Below, piece by piece: positions 1 through 8,463 of a stretch of DNA of 19,188 bases. Below the pieces are notes generated by a model. That model saw only the letters and a program-made list of their open reading frames with translations. It had not been told where the DNA came from and searched no databases. Source of the DNA: CAYZXA01 sp964482335 (GTDB lineage: Bacteria > Patescibacteriota > Minisyncoccia > Minisyncoccales > MHMH01). Position 1 is the stretch's first letter. Every line of letters begins with the position of its first letter. The DNA lies in contig CAYZXA010000006.1 in the NCBI GenBank assembly GCA_964482335.1, positions 1 through 19,188 on the forward strand. Reading direction: 5' to 3'. Position numbers and translations under genes: made by a program.

Positions 1-236
1 AAAAGTAACGGAGGCGTCTACTAAGGTCAGCTAGCTCCGGATGGAAATCGGACTGATAGTATAAAGGCATAAGCTGGCTTTACTGCAAGGCGGATATGCC
101 GCGCAGTTGGGAAACCAGAACTTAGTGAACCGACCTCTTTTTGTAGAAAAGGGGAAGATCATCAGCCAAAAGTTACCCCGGGGATAACAGGCTAGTAGAG
201 CCCGCGAGTTCACATCAACGGCTCTGTTCGGCACCT

Positions 237-1047
237 CAAAGAATTACCGACAAATCGGGGTGCTATAGCAGTAATGTTATACCAAAAATTTGGCTTATAA
301 CGGTGAACTCCATTTAAATTTATGCTAAAATTTAATAATGGACAACACCGTGGGAAGTCTAACCCAAGAACAAAAATCAATTATTATTGGATCACTTTTA
401 GGTGATGGGTATTTGCGAGTTGTTCCTGGACGAAAGAATGCTTTTCTTGAGATCAACCATAGTATTTCTGAAAAAGATTATGTTGATTGGAAACATCAAG
501 AATTTGCAAATTTAGTAAAAAGTCCACCAAAAGCAAGAAAAGGAAAAGGCAAAAGAATAGCTTATAGGTTTTTTACTAAGCAATATCCAGAAATAACAAA
601 GCTTTACCAAAAATTTTATCAAGATAGGGAAAAGATTGTTCCTAATCTAAAACTTAATCCATTAATAATAGCAGTATGGTTTATGGATGACGGAAGTAAA
701 AGTTATCGAACTTATTATCTGAATACTCAATGTTTTGATTATCAGTCACAGAAGAGATTAATTCAGATGTTGAAAGAACAGTACGGAATTGAGAGTTCCC
801 TGAATCGAGATAAAAAGTATTATCGACTCAGAATAAAACAAAGTAGTGCAGAAAGATTTAAGACATTAATTCAGAGTTATATAATTCCAACAATGGAATA
901 CAAACTTGGGTGATGACCCCGTAGAGACTTCTCGCTGTATAAGCGAGGGATAGTAGGTTTAAACTACTATAATACGCCAACGCCCACATTTAATGTGGAA
1001 TGTGGGATGAAGATATAGTCCATACTATTAGTAATAATAGAGATACG
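237..1047 (+). mobile_element. Group I intron 1 in 23S rRNA (site L2500), with homing endonuclease gene
   Basis: Exon joining restores the conserved GGCACCU/CGAUGUCGG junction, so insertion follows E. coli U2500. The 5' exon GCACCU (231-236) pairs with an internal guide GGGUGC (258-263), leaving the diagnostic U236-G258 wobble at the 5' splice site. The intron ends in G1047, as expected for the omega-G. A P7-like pairing joins GACT (926-929) and AGTC (1017-1020). Two small hairpins follow the first P7 strand (931-947 and about 951-966), then a P8-like hairpin (about 982-1006) and a P9-like stem 1025-1030/1035-1040 with a GTAA tetraloop. Extra hairpins between P7 and P3' suggest subgroup IA; that subgrouping is inference. 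Length is 811 bases, about 70% of it endonuclease gene. Confidence 0.9.
338..913 (+). CDS. LAGLIDADG homing endonuclease of intron 1 (two-motif type)
   Basis: This 191-residue protein has two LAGLIDADG-like motifs: IIIGSLLGDGYL at residues 15-26 and LIIAVWFMDDGS at 109-120. The likely metal-binding acids are D23 and D117 or D118. The size and two-motif layout fit a monomeric endonuclease in which the motifs form a pseudo-dimer interface, as in I-DmoI-like proteins and the Pfam LAGLIDADG_2 family. Between and after the motifs it is rich in lysine and arginine, as expected for DNA binding. Its inferred role is to cut an intronless 23S gene at the L2500 site and drive intron homing; some relatives act instead as maturases. 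It lies wholly inside the intron, has no evident ribosome binding site, and ends two bases before the conserved ribozyme block at 916-933. It appears intact. Confidence 0.88.
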   Translation: MDNTVGSLTQEQKSIIIGSLLGDGYLRVVPGRKNAFLEINHSISEKDYVDWKHQEFANLVKSPPKARKGKGKRIAYRFFTKQYPEITKLYQKFYQDREKIVPNLKLNPLIIAVWFMDDGSKSYRTYYLNTQCFDYQSQKRLIQMLKEQYGIESSLNRDKKYYRLRIKQSSAERFKTLIQSYIIPTMEYKLG

Positions 1048-1108
1048 CGATGTCGGCTCATCACATCCTGGAGGTGGAGAAGCTTCCAAGGGTTGGGCTG
1101 TTCGCCCA

Positions 1109-1836
<728 letters not shown>

Positions 1837-2159
1837 CGTGAGACAGGTTGGTCCCTATCTACCGCAGGCGCTGAGTCTTGAGGGAAGTTGGCCTTTGTAC
1901 GAGAGGATCAGGCTGAACTAACCTCTGGTCTACCAGTTGTTCCACCAGGAGCATCGCTGGGTAGCTAAGTTAGGACGGGATAAGAGCTGAAAGCATCTAA
2001 GCTCGAAGCCCCTCCCAAGATTAAGACTCAAGACCGCTCAGAGACTATGAGCTTGATAGGCTCCAAGTGTAAGTGCCGTAAGGCATTGAGCTGAGGAGTA
2101 CTAATCGGTCAGGTTTATATATATCTCTTAGCTAGCAATTAATGATCACTAACTATATT

Positions 2160-2294
2160 AAAAGGATGTTGTGGTGGCGGTTATACTGGAGTTGTTCCAC
2201 CTGTTCCCATACCGAACACAGAAGTGAAATACTCCAAGGCCGATGATAGTAGTTATTCTGCGAAAGTAGGTAGCCGCCACCAGAGCATCCTTTT
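2160..2294 (+). other. Inverted repeat bracketing the 5S rRNA (processing stem, possible terminator)
   Basis: AAAAGGATG at 2160-2168 is perfectly complementary to CATCCTTTT at 2286-2294, just outside 5S helix I. The two arms would extend helix I into a long precursor stem, a typical place for rRNA-processing cuts. The 3' arm runs into a T-rich stretch (2291-2305), so rRNA transcription may also stop here. The pairing is seen directly; the role is inference. Confidence 0.55.
2171..2284 (+). rRNA. rrf: 5S rRNA
   Basis: The block aligns with E. coli 5S throughout: the TTCCCATACCGAACACAGAAGTGAAA-type loop B/C region (about 2202-2229), CCGATGATAGTAG near 2240, and GCGAAAGTAGG near 2260-2270. Helix I forms between GTGGTGGCGG (2171-2180) and CCGCCACCAG (2274-2283), with only the outermost base unpaired. 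It follows the 23S end by about 46 bases with no tRNA in the spacer. The ends may be off by a few bases. Confidence 0.95.
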
Positions 2295-2313
2295 ATTTTA
2301 TTTTGCTTTGAAG

Positions 2314-2319
2314 TAGAAT
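2314..2319 (+). promoter_or_regulatory. Putative -10 box upstream of mreC
   Basis: TAGAAT lies nine bases before the mreC ATG, the same spacing as better promoters in this window. The matching -35 (TTTTAT at 2291-2296, 17-base spacer) is weak and merges with the T tract behind the 5S gene. An alternative is read-through from the rRNA operon. Confidence 0.35.
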
Positions 2320-2328
2320 AGGTTAAGT

Positions 2329-3114
2329 ATGAAGCTTTCTAAAAGAGGCAAAGTTTTAATTGTTATTATTGGAATTCTTACAGTTCTGTCCCTGAACTTT
2401 TTTCAAAAGGAAGTTAAGGGATTTTTTTATTTCATTTCTTCGCCAATCCAAAGAAATCTATGGCAAGCAGGCGACGATATCTCAGATTTTTTTGAAGGAA
2501 TTTTTAAAGCAGGAAATCTGAAAAAAGAGTCAGAAGATTCCAACTTAAGAATCCGGGAGTTATTAGCAGAAAACATTTCCTTGAAAGAACTAGAAAAAGA
2601 GAACCAAGGTTTAAGGGAGGCTTTGGAAGTCGGTCTGCAAAAAAACTTCAGATTAGCTTTGGCTGATGTTATTGGTAAAGACACTAGTGGAGATGCTTTT
2701 TTAATCAATATGGGTCTTAGAGACGGTCTTTTAGAAGGCATGCCTGTTATTACTTCGCAGAAAGTTCTTTTAGGTAAGGTTGCTCAAGTCTATGATAGTT
2801 TCTCATACGTTTCTTTAATCTCTGATAAAGAAAGTTCCTTTGATGCTAAAATATCTGATACTAAGACTACTGGCGTGGTCAAAGGCAAAGGCAATTTAAA
2901 GCTTGAACTCGACCTTATTTCTCAAGATAAAGAAGTTAATCCAGGAGATTTCATTGTTTCTACTGCCTTGGGAGGCGTTTATCCTAAAGGCATTCTGGTC
3001 GGCTCGATTAAGGAAGTTGAGAGAAGTGATATCCAGCCATTCTATAAAATAAGTGTTTTTCCTTTCTTTAATATCCAGGAGTTAGAAAGCGTTTTTATCA
3101 TTTTAAACTTCTAA
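2329..3114 (+). CDS. mreC: Cell shape-determining protein MreC
   Basis: MreC is a bitopic membrane protein that links the MreB cytoskeleton to the periplasmic or extracytoplasmic elongasome, including PBP2. The 261-residue product has a short basic N-terminus, one membrane segment at about residues 9-26, a charged coiled-coil stretch at about 60-98 rich in Leu, Glu and Asn, and then the beta-rich MreC core. Typical core patterns are seen, such as DVIGKDTSGDAFLINMGLRDGL (read in pieces from residue 112) and GDFIVSTALGGVYPKGILVG near residue 206-225. Length is within the low end of the family. It heads a unit with mreD one base downstream and mrdA overlapping that. No mreB is present; the rRNA genes lie immediately upstream, so mreB must be elsewhere or absent. 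Confidence 0.93.
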   Translation: MKLSKRGKVLIVIIGILTVLSLNFFQKEVKGFFYFISSPIQRNLWQAGDDISDFFEGIFKAGNLKKESEDSNLRIRELLAENISLKELEKENQGLREALEVGLQKNFRLALADVIGKDTSGDAFLINMGLRDGLLEGMPVITSQKVLLGKVAQVYDSFSYVSLISDKESSFDAKISDTKTTGVVKGKGNLKLELDLISQDKEVNPGDFIVSTALGGVYPKGILVGSIKEVERSDIQPFYKISVFPFFNIQELESVFIILNF

Positions 3115-3115
3115 A

Positions 3116-3418
3116 ATGATTAGGAGAATCTTAATCTTAACTTTGTTTTTTTATCTTTTAGCTTTGCTGCAAGCCAGTTTTTTGGTTCATTTTAGGATAT
3201 TTGGTCTTGTGCCCAATATTATTTTCATTGCAGTAATTTTAATAAATCTTTTTGAAAAGCCCAAAAAGTACTCGGGCCTTTACGCCGGCTTTATTGGCGG
3301 ACTTTTTTTAGATATTTTTTCTTCTGCTTTCATTGGTTTCTATATGTTGATTTTAATAGCTGCATCCCTTTTTCTAAAAATAATCTTAAGAAAATATGTT
3401 TGGTCCTCACTTAGCTAA
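3116..3418 (+). CDS. mreD: Short MreD-like rod-shape membrane protein
   Basis: This small, very hydrophobic protein of 100 residues is called MreD from its position between mreC and mrdA and from its pattern of membrane segments, at about 5-24, 29-46, 52-70 and 72-92. The segment with GLYAGFIGGLFLDIFSS (54-70) resembles the conserved MreD region that contains a Gly-Phe/Leu-x-x-G-x-x-x-D pattern. MreD is an integral-membrane partner of MreC in the elongasome. Usual MreD proteins are about 160 residues with five or six membrane segments, so this one is short at the C-terminus. I see no frameshift remnant: downstream sequence is already the start of mrdA, which overlaps it by 23 bases. No ribosome binding site is evident, so translational coupling to mreC is likely. 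Confidence 0.75.
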   Translation: MIRRILILTLFFYLLALLQASFLVHFRIFGLVPNIIFIAVILINLFEKPKKYSGLYAGFIGGLFLDIFSSAFIGFYMLILIAASLFLKIILRKYVWSSLS

Positions 3419-5138
3419 ATTTAAAATCAGGAAATTTAAGAAAGAGATAGAGCCTCAGGAGATTTTGCTGGATTCTCTTGCTCAGAAAAAAGAGAAAGAG
3501 CTCGGTTTGTCTGAAAAGAGGCTGGAAACGCCTCTTTCTTATAAGGTTCTTCGAGGACTCTGGTTCGCTTTTTTGGTTTTAATGTTTTTACTTTTCAGCA
3601 AGACTTTTCAGTTACAAGTTATTGAAGGCAAAACGTATTTGCAATTATCAGACCAGAACCAGTTTGTCATCCGTTTAATCCAAGCACAAAGAGGAGTTAT
3701 TTACGACAAAGACTTGAACCAGCTTGTTTTTAACAAGCCTAGTTTTGATTTTGTTTGTAATGGGGAAGTTGTTGAGGAAAACCTTGACCACCAGAGCTTG
3801 ATTTTGTATGAGGTCAATATTGATCAATATCCAGGCTGCGAGGTCAAAAACAATACAGCCAGGGAATATTTACAGGGTTCTATTTTCAGCCATGTTATTG
3901 GCTATCAGCGAAAAACTGGCGAAAAAACAGGCCTGGAAGGATATTATGATGACGTTTTAGAAGCTAAGCCCGGAGAAATTCAAGTAACGAGAGATGTTTC
4001 TGGCAATCCTATTTCCAAAGAAGTTGTCTCTCAACCCTTATCTGGCCAGAGCCTAGTTCTTCATTTGGACGCTGGCTTGGAAAAGAAGATTAACGAGACT
4101 CTTGCAAGAACTATTAGGAATGTTGGCGCCAAAGCAGGAGCAGTCGTTGCTTTAAACCCTCAAACCGGCGGCATTTTAGCTTTAACTAGTTTTCCTAATT
4201 TTGACAATAATCTTTTTAGCCAGGAAATGTCCCAGGAAGAATGGCAGGCTTTGAAAGACAATCCTTATGATCCTCTTTTTAACCGAGCTATTGCTGGAGA
4301 ATATCCCACAGGTTCAACCATCAAGCCATTAATTGCTTCGGCTGTTCTTCAAGAAGAGATAATTTCTCCTGAGAAAAAAATTAATTGCACAGGGAGAATT
4401 ATCATTCCTCATTCTTGGATTCCCAACGCCTCTTCAACTAAAGAAGATTGGAAGGTTCATGGTTGGACGGATATGAGAAAAGCCATTGCCGAATCTTGTA
4501 ATGTTTATTTTTATACTGTGGGAGGCGGCTATCAAGACCAAGAAGGATTAGGTCCTTCTCGGATAAAGAAATATCTCGAACTTTTTGGTTGGGGCATTCC
4601 AGCCCAGGTTGATCTTCCTGGAGGAGTAGGGGGTTTAATTCCTAGTCCTGCTTGGAAGAAAGAGATCAAAGGAGAGAGTTGGTGGGATGGTGACACATAT
4701 AACCTTTCAATTGGTCAGGGGGATGTTTTAGCCACGCCAATCCAGGTAGCTGCTTCGTTTGGAGTCATAGCTAATGGCGGTACTCTTTATCAGCCTCAGA
4801 TAGTTCAGGGCGTTTTAGGTGGCCAAGAAATGCGGCCTAAGATTATCCGAGAGAATTTTATTGATCCAGAAAACCTAGAGATTGTTAGAGAAGGCATGAG
4901 AGACGCTGTCAGATATGGTTCCAGCGTTTTACTAAGTTCTTTGCCTGTCAAAGCTGCTGCTAAAACCGGAACAGCCCAAACAGGACAGCAAGATGTTTAC
5001 CACAATTGGGTGACAGTTTTTGCTCCGTACGATAACCCTGAAATTGTTCTAACTGTGCTCATTGAGAATGTGCCAGGCATGCAGGTAGCTTCTTTGCCAG
5101 TGGCCAACGAAGTGCTCTGGTGGTATTTCACCCAGTAA
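3396..5138 (+). CDS. mrdA: Penicillin-binding protein 2 (peptidoglycan D,D-transpeptidase)
   Basis: This class B PBP crosslinks peptidoglycan during elongation, outside the cytoplasmic membrane, with RodA as the usual glycosyltransferase partner. The 580-residue product has an unusually long charged N-terminal tail (about 50 residues), one membrane segment at about 53-68, a dimerisation/pedestal domain, and a transpeptidase domain from about residue 245. All three catalytic motifs are present: STIK at 307-310 (nucleophile S307), SCN at 367-369, and KTGT at 523-526. The C-terminus ends soon after the transpeptidase fold, with no PASTA repeats, which favours PBP2 over Firmicutes-type PBPs. The start ATG overlaps the end of mreD by 23 bases. 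No rodA follows; greA with its own promoter comes next. Confidence 0.95.
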   Translation: MFGPHLAKFKIRKFKKEIEPQEILLDSLAQKKEKELGLSEKRLETPLSYKVLRGLWFAFLVLMFLLFSKTFQLQVIEGKTYLQLSDQNQFVIRLIQAQRGVIYDKDLNQLVFNKPSFDFVCNGEVVEENLDHQSLILYEVNIDQYPGCEVKNNTAREYLQGSIFSHVIGYQRKTGEKTGLEGYYDDVLEAKPGEIQVTRDVSGNPISKEVVSQPLSGQSLVLHLDAGLEKKINETLARTIRNVGAKAGAVVALNPQTGGILALTSFPNFDNNLFSQEMSQEEWQALKDNPYDPLFNRAIAGEYPTGSTIKPLIASAVLQEEIISPEKKINCTGRIIIPHSWIPNASSTKEDWKVHGWTDMRKAIAESCNVYFYTVGGGYQDQEGLGPSRIKKYLELFGWGIPAQVDLPGGVGGLIPSPAWKKEIKGESWWDGDTYNLSIGQGDVLATPIQVAASFGVIANGGTLYQPQIVQGVLGGQEMRPKIIRENFIDPENLEIVREGMRDAVRYGSSVLLSSLPVKAAAKTGTAQTGQQDVYHNWVTVFAPYDNPEIVLTVLIENVPGMQVASLPVANEVLWWYFTQ

Positions 5139-5159
5139 AAGTTATTCACATCCTAGGCC

Positions 5160-5187
5160 TTGACAAGGTTTTTTGTTTCTTTATTAT
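5160..5187 (+). promoter_or_regulatory. Sigma-70-like promoter of greA
   Basis: TTGACA (5160-5165) and TATTAT (5182-5187) are separated by 16 bases: a perfect -35 and a five-of-six -10. Transcription would start near 5194, about two bases before the greA ATG at 5196, so the mRNA would be nearly leaderless. Confidence 0.7.
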
Positions 5188-5195
5188 GGCCTAAT

Positions 5196-5651
5196 ATGGA
5201 GAAATTTTTTACCTCGGAAGGCTTTGAAAAATTAAAAAAGGAATTAAACTACCTTAAGGAAGTTAAGCGCAAGGAAATTGCCGAAAGGCTGGAAAAAGCT
5301 ATTTCTTACGGTGATTTGGCCGAAAACGCTGAATACCACGAAACAAAAGAGGCCCAAGGTTTTTTAGAGGGCCGCATTTTAGAGTTAGAAGATTTAGCCA
5401 GCAATGCTGTTATTGTTTCCAAAGAAAGAAAAAATGGTTTAGCTCAGATCGGTTCAACTATTTTGGTCAAAGCTGGTCAAGAAAAAGAGAAATTCAAAAT
5501 TGTTGGAGCAGAAGAAGCAGATCCCTTAATAGGCAAGATTTCCATCGATTCTCCTTTAGGCAGAGCTATTTTAAATCAGGCAAAAGGAGCTATCGTTGAG
5601 GTTTTAACTCCTCAAGGCAAGCTCCAATATAAAATCTTAAAGATTGAGTAG
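5196..5651 (+). CDS. greA: Transcription elongation factor GreA
   Basis: GreA enters the secondary channel of RNA polymerase and stimulates cleavage of backtracked RNA. The 151-residue product (E. coli GreA: 158) has the N-terminal coiled coil with the conserved tip around residues 38-53, GDLAENAEYHETKEAQ, whose acidic residues coordinate the catalytic magnesium. This is followed by GFLEGRILELEDL and a C-terminal FKBP-like domain with a PLG motif near residue 117. I start it at ATG 5196, not at the in-frame TTG 5160, because that TTG is the first half of a consensus -35 box, the promoter would place the transcript start at about 5194, and the protein then begins MEKFFTSEGF as usual for GreA. 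It is monocistronic: own promoter, own terminator at 5681-5702. Confidence 0.95.
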   Translation: MEKFFTSEGFEKLKKELNYLKEVKRKEIAERLEKAISYGDLAENAEYHETKEAQGFLEGRILELEDLASNAVIVSKERKNGLAQIGSTILVKAGQEKEKFKIVGAEEADPLIGKISIDSPLGRAILNQAKGAIVEVLTPQGKLQYKILKIE

Positions 5652-5680
5652 TTTAATTGAGGACAAAACTCAAACACTTT

Positions 5681-5702
5681 GAGTCCGCTAGCGGGCTCTT
5701 TT
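5681..5702 (+). terminator. Intrinsic terminator after greA
   Basis: GAGTCCGC (5681-5688) pairs with GCGGGCTC (5691-5698) with one G-T wobble, and is followed by TTTT (5699-5702). An upstream alternative stem, ACTCAAA (5668-5674) with TTTGAGT (5678-5684), shares four bases with the terminator stem, so the two cannot form fully together. Confidence 0.72.
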
Positions 5703-5754
5703 CATTTAGGTTAAAATACATTAAAATAAGAACCTTTTACTGCGTTCAAGAACC

Positions 5755-5783
5755 TTGAAATACTTTGTATTTTAAAGTATTAT
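5755..5783 (+). promoter_or_regulatory. Sigma-70-like promoter of lysS
   Basis: TTGAAA (5755-5760), a 17-base spacer, and TATTAT (5778-5783). The predicted start of transcription, near 5790, falls after the upstream ATG at 5782 but just before ATG 5794. This decides the lysS start in favour of 5794 and makes the mRNA nearly leaderless. Confidence 0.65.
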
Positions 5784-5793
5784 GAAATTAGTT

Positions 5794-7236
5794 ATGCCTT
5801 TAGGTAATATTCGTAAAAGCCGGCTTAAAAAACTTGAAGCTTTTAAAAAAGCTGGAATTCATGCTTATCCTATAAAAGCTAAAAGAACTCAATCAATTGA
5901 GCAGGTTTTAATTGGGTTTGAGAGGTTTTTAAGAGCAAAGACCAAGTTAAGTTTGGTTGGCAGAATTAAGTCAATCAGGCAACATGGCGGTTCGACTTTT
6001 CTGCATTTCGAAGATGGTACAGGAAGAATACAGGCCTATATTAAAAAAGATAGGGTTGGAGCCAAGAACTATAGGTTTTTCTTAGACAATTTTGATATCG
6101 GTGATTTTATTGAGGTCTCAGGTACTTTGTTCAAAACCAAAAGGGGTGAGAAAACCATCGAGATATTTTCTTTTAAGATTTTAGCTAAATCGCTTCTGCC
6201 TTTACCTGAGAAATGGCACGGTTTAAAGGATGTTGAAGAGAGATTCAGAAAAAGATATTTGGATTTAGTGATGAACCCTGAAGCTAAAAACAAGTTTGTC
6301 ATGAGAAGCAAGATTGTTGAGGAATTGCGCAACATCTTATCAGCCCACGGTTTTTTAGAAGTAGAAACGCCTATTTTACAGCCCATTCCCGGAGGTGCTT
6401 TGGCTCAACCTTTTAAAACTCGTTTGAATGCTTTAAATCTTGACCTGTATTTAAGAGTAGCTCCTGAACTTTATTTAAAAAGGCTTTTGATTGGCGGTTT
6501 TGAGAAGATCTATGAGATTGGCAGGTGCTTTCGCAACGAAGGAATGGATAAACATCACAACCCTGATTTTACTATGCTCGAGCTTTATTATGCTTATGAG
6601 AACAGGGACAGTCTTATGAAGTTTGTTGAGAAAGTTATGATTGATCTGCTCAAAAAGATTAAAAAGACTAATCAGATTAATTATCAGGGCAAAAAAATCA
6701 ACTTTAAGACTCCTTGGCAGAAAATTACTTTCAGAAACCTGATTAAGAAATACTGCCAGATTGATATTGAGAAAGTGTCTGAAGCTGATTTGAGGAAAAA
6801 ATTAACCAGTTTAGGAGTTAAAGTTAACAAGAAAGAGTACAGGTGTAAAATGATGGACGAGCTTTATAAAAAAACTTGCCAGCCAAATTTGATTCAACCA
6901 ACCTTTGTTATTGATCATCCGGTTGAGATGGCTGTTCTGGCTAAAGCTAAAGAAAGGGATACAAAATATGCTGATAGGTTTCAGTTGGTTGTTGCTGGCA
7001 TTGAATTGATTAATGCTTTTTCTGAACTGAACGATCCTTTGGAACAGAAAAAAAGGTTTGAGTTTAAAAAGATTGCTCAAGAGAGGAGAGACAAGGATTT
7101 TCTGGAAGCTTTAGAGTATGGTATGCCGCCAGCTGCTGGTTTGGGCTTGGGTATTGATAGATTGGTTTCCCTTTTGACTGATTCCCGTAGCCTGAGAGAA
7201 TCAATATTATTTCCAACTATGAGGTCTAAAAAATAA
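5794..7236 (+). CDS. lysS: Lysyl-tRNA synthetase, class II
   Basis: LysRS charges tRNA-Lys; the cognate tRNA-Lys(TTT) gene lies in this window at 16852. The 480-residue product has an N-terminal OB-fold anticodon-binding domain (about residues 50-135) and a class II catalytic core. Class II motif 1 is around FLEVETPILQ (187-196), motif 2 is RCFRNEG (about 244-250) followed by a HNPDFTMLE stretch typical of LysRS, and motif 3 is GLGLGIDRL near residue 452-460. The end, RESILFPTMR, is the usual LysRS terminus. ATG 5782 is in frame four codons upstream but overlaps the -10 box, so 5794 is preferred; the protein is unaffected otherwise. serS starts one base after the stop, giving a tight operon. 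Confidence 0.95.
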   Translation: MPLGNIRKSRLKKLEAFKKAGIHAYPIKAKRTQSIEQVLIGFERFLRAKTKLSLVGRIKSIRQHGGSTFLHFEDGTGRIQAYIKKDRVGAKNYRFFLDNFDIGDFIEVSGTLFKTKRGEKTIEIFSFKILAKSLLPLPEKWHGLKDVEERFRKRYLDLVMNPEAKNKFVMRSKIVEELRNILSAHGFLEVETPILQPIPGGALAQPFKTRLNALNLDLYLRVAPELYLKRLLIGGFEKIYEIGRCFRNEGMDKHHNPDFTMLELYYAYENRDSLMKFVEKVMIDLLKKIKKTNQINYQGKKINFKTPWQKITFRNLIKKYCQIDIEKVSEADLRKKLTSLGVKVNKKEYRCKMMDELYKKTCQPNLIQPTFVIDHPVEMAVLAKAKERDTKYADRFQLVVAGIELINAFSELNDPLEQKKRFEFKKIAQERRDKDFLEALEYGMPPAAGLGLGIDRLVSLLTDSRSLRESILFPTMRSKK

Positions 7237-7237
7237 T

Positions 7238-8461
7238 ATGTTAGACATTAAATTTATTCGTCAAAATCCAGAGAAAGTCAAAGAAGGATGTCATAAAAAA
7301 GGAGTTAAATGTGACATTGATCAGGTTTTAAAGCTGGATGAAGAAAGAAGAAAATATATCAGTCAGGTTGAAAGCTTACGAGCTAAACAAAAAAAACTTG
7401 GTAAAGCTGGAATAGAAGAAGCGCAGGAAATAAAGTCTCAGATTAAACAGATAACACCGACTTTAGAAAAAACCGAAACAGAGCTTAATCATTTAATGCT
7501 GCAGATTCCTAACTTGCCTCTTGAGGGAGTGCCAGAAGGGAAAGATGAAAGCGATAACGTAGTTTTGAGGGAAGAAGGCAAAAAGCCAAAATTTAGTTTT
7601 AAGCCCAAGGACTATTTAACCATTGCTGAAAAGTTAGACCTGATTGACGTCAAGAGAGCAGCCAAAGTTTCTGGCACTCGCTTCGGTTATATAAAAGGCA
7701 AAGCTGCTTTGTTGGAATTTGCTTTAGTTAATCTTGCTTTTGATGTCTTAGTCAAAGAAGGCTTTACGCCGATTATTCCTCCGGTCATGCTAAAATCAGA
7801 GATGGCCAGAGGCATGGGTTATTTAGAACAAGCAGATGAACAGGAAGCTTATTGCTTGCCACAGGATGATCTTTGCCTAGTTGGCACTGCCGAACAGTCA
7901 ATTGGAGTAATGCACGCCAATGAAGTTCTACAAGAAAAGGAGTTGCCTAGGAGATATGTTGGTTTTTCTACTTGTTTTCGCAGGGAAGCCGGTTCTTACG
8001 GCAAAGATACCCGTGGCATCTTTCGGGTTCATCAATTTGATAAAGTGGAGATGTTTAGCTTTTCTCATCCGGGGAGAAGCAGCCAGGAGCATCAATTTCT
8101 TTTAAAGATGCAAGAGAAGTTGATGAAAGCTTTAAAGATTCCGTACCGGGTAATCTATATTTGTGCGGGTGATTTAGGGATGCCAGCCAGCTGTAAATAT
8201 GATATTGAAGCCTGGCTGCCTTCTGAAAACAATTATCGAGAAACTCATTCTACTTCAAACTGTACTGATTTCCAGTCAAGAAGGTTGAATATTCGTTATC
8301 GTGGCAAGAAAGGGTTGGAGTTTGTTTATACTCTTAACGGTACAGCTTTTGCTATTGGCAGGATGATTATCAGCATCATCGAAAACTATCAACAGAAAGA
8401 TGGCAGTATTGAGGTGCCAAAAGTTTTACAAAAATATACAAAGTTTAAAAAAATTAGTTGA
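7238..8461 (+). CDS. serS: Seryl-tRNA synthetase
   Basis: SerRS charges tRNA-Ser. The 407-residue product (E. coli: 430) begins MLDIKFIRQNPE, the standard SerRS N-terminus, followed by the long antiparallel coiled-coil arm (about residues 28-90) that grips the tRNA-Ser variable arm. In the catalytic core are the TAEQ segment at 217-220 (usually TAE followed by a hydrophobic residue or Gln), motif 2 with CFRREAGSYGKDTRG (246-260) and FDKVEMF (267-273), the STSNCTDFQSRR stretch (338-349) and motif 3 NGTAFAIGR (367-375). It starts one base after lysS and its stop overlaps the start region of the next gene, so these are cotranscribed. Confidence 0.95.
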   Translation: MLDIKFIRQNPEKVKEGCHKKGVKCDIDQVLKLDEERRKYISQVESLRAKQKKLGKAGIEEAQEIKSQIKQITPTLEKTETELNHLMLQIPNLPLEGVPEGKDESDNVVLREEGKKPKFSFKPKDYLTIAEKLDLIDVKRAAKVSGTRFGYIKGKAALLEFALVNLAFDVLVKEGFTPIIPPVMLKSEMARGMGYLEQADEQEAYCLPQDDLCLVGTAEQSIGVMHANEVLQEKELPRRYVGFSTCFRREAGSYGKDTRGIFRVHQFDKVEMFSFSHPGRSSQEHQFLLKMQEKLMKALKIPYRVIYICAGDLGMPASCKYDIEAWLPSENNYRETHSTSNCTDFQSRRLNIRYRGKKGLEFVYTLNGTAFAIGRMIISIIENYQQKDGSIEVPKVLQKYTKFKKIS

Positions 8462-8463
8462 AT

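Noticed and set aside
31..234. Open frame on the minus strand inside 23S exon 1
   Set aside because: The sequence is conserved rRNA; its frame is incidental.
2125..2170. tRNA gene in the 23S-5S spacer
   Set aside because: The spacer is about 46 bases, too short, with no cloverleaf.
3396..3418. Frameshift splitting one longer mreD
   Set aside because: The downstream frame is a charged tail leading into the PBP2 membrane helix, not further MreD helices.
5160..5195. TTG start for a longer greA
   Set aside because: TTGACA here is a perfect -35 box with a -10 16 bases on; the extra residues are not GreA-like.
5782..5793. ATG 5782 as lysS start
   Set aside because: This ATG overlaps the TATTAT -10, so it would lie upstream of the transcript start; ATG 5794 is preferred, though not proven.
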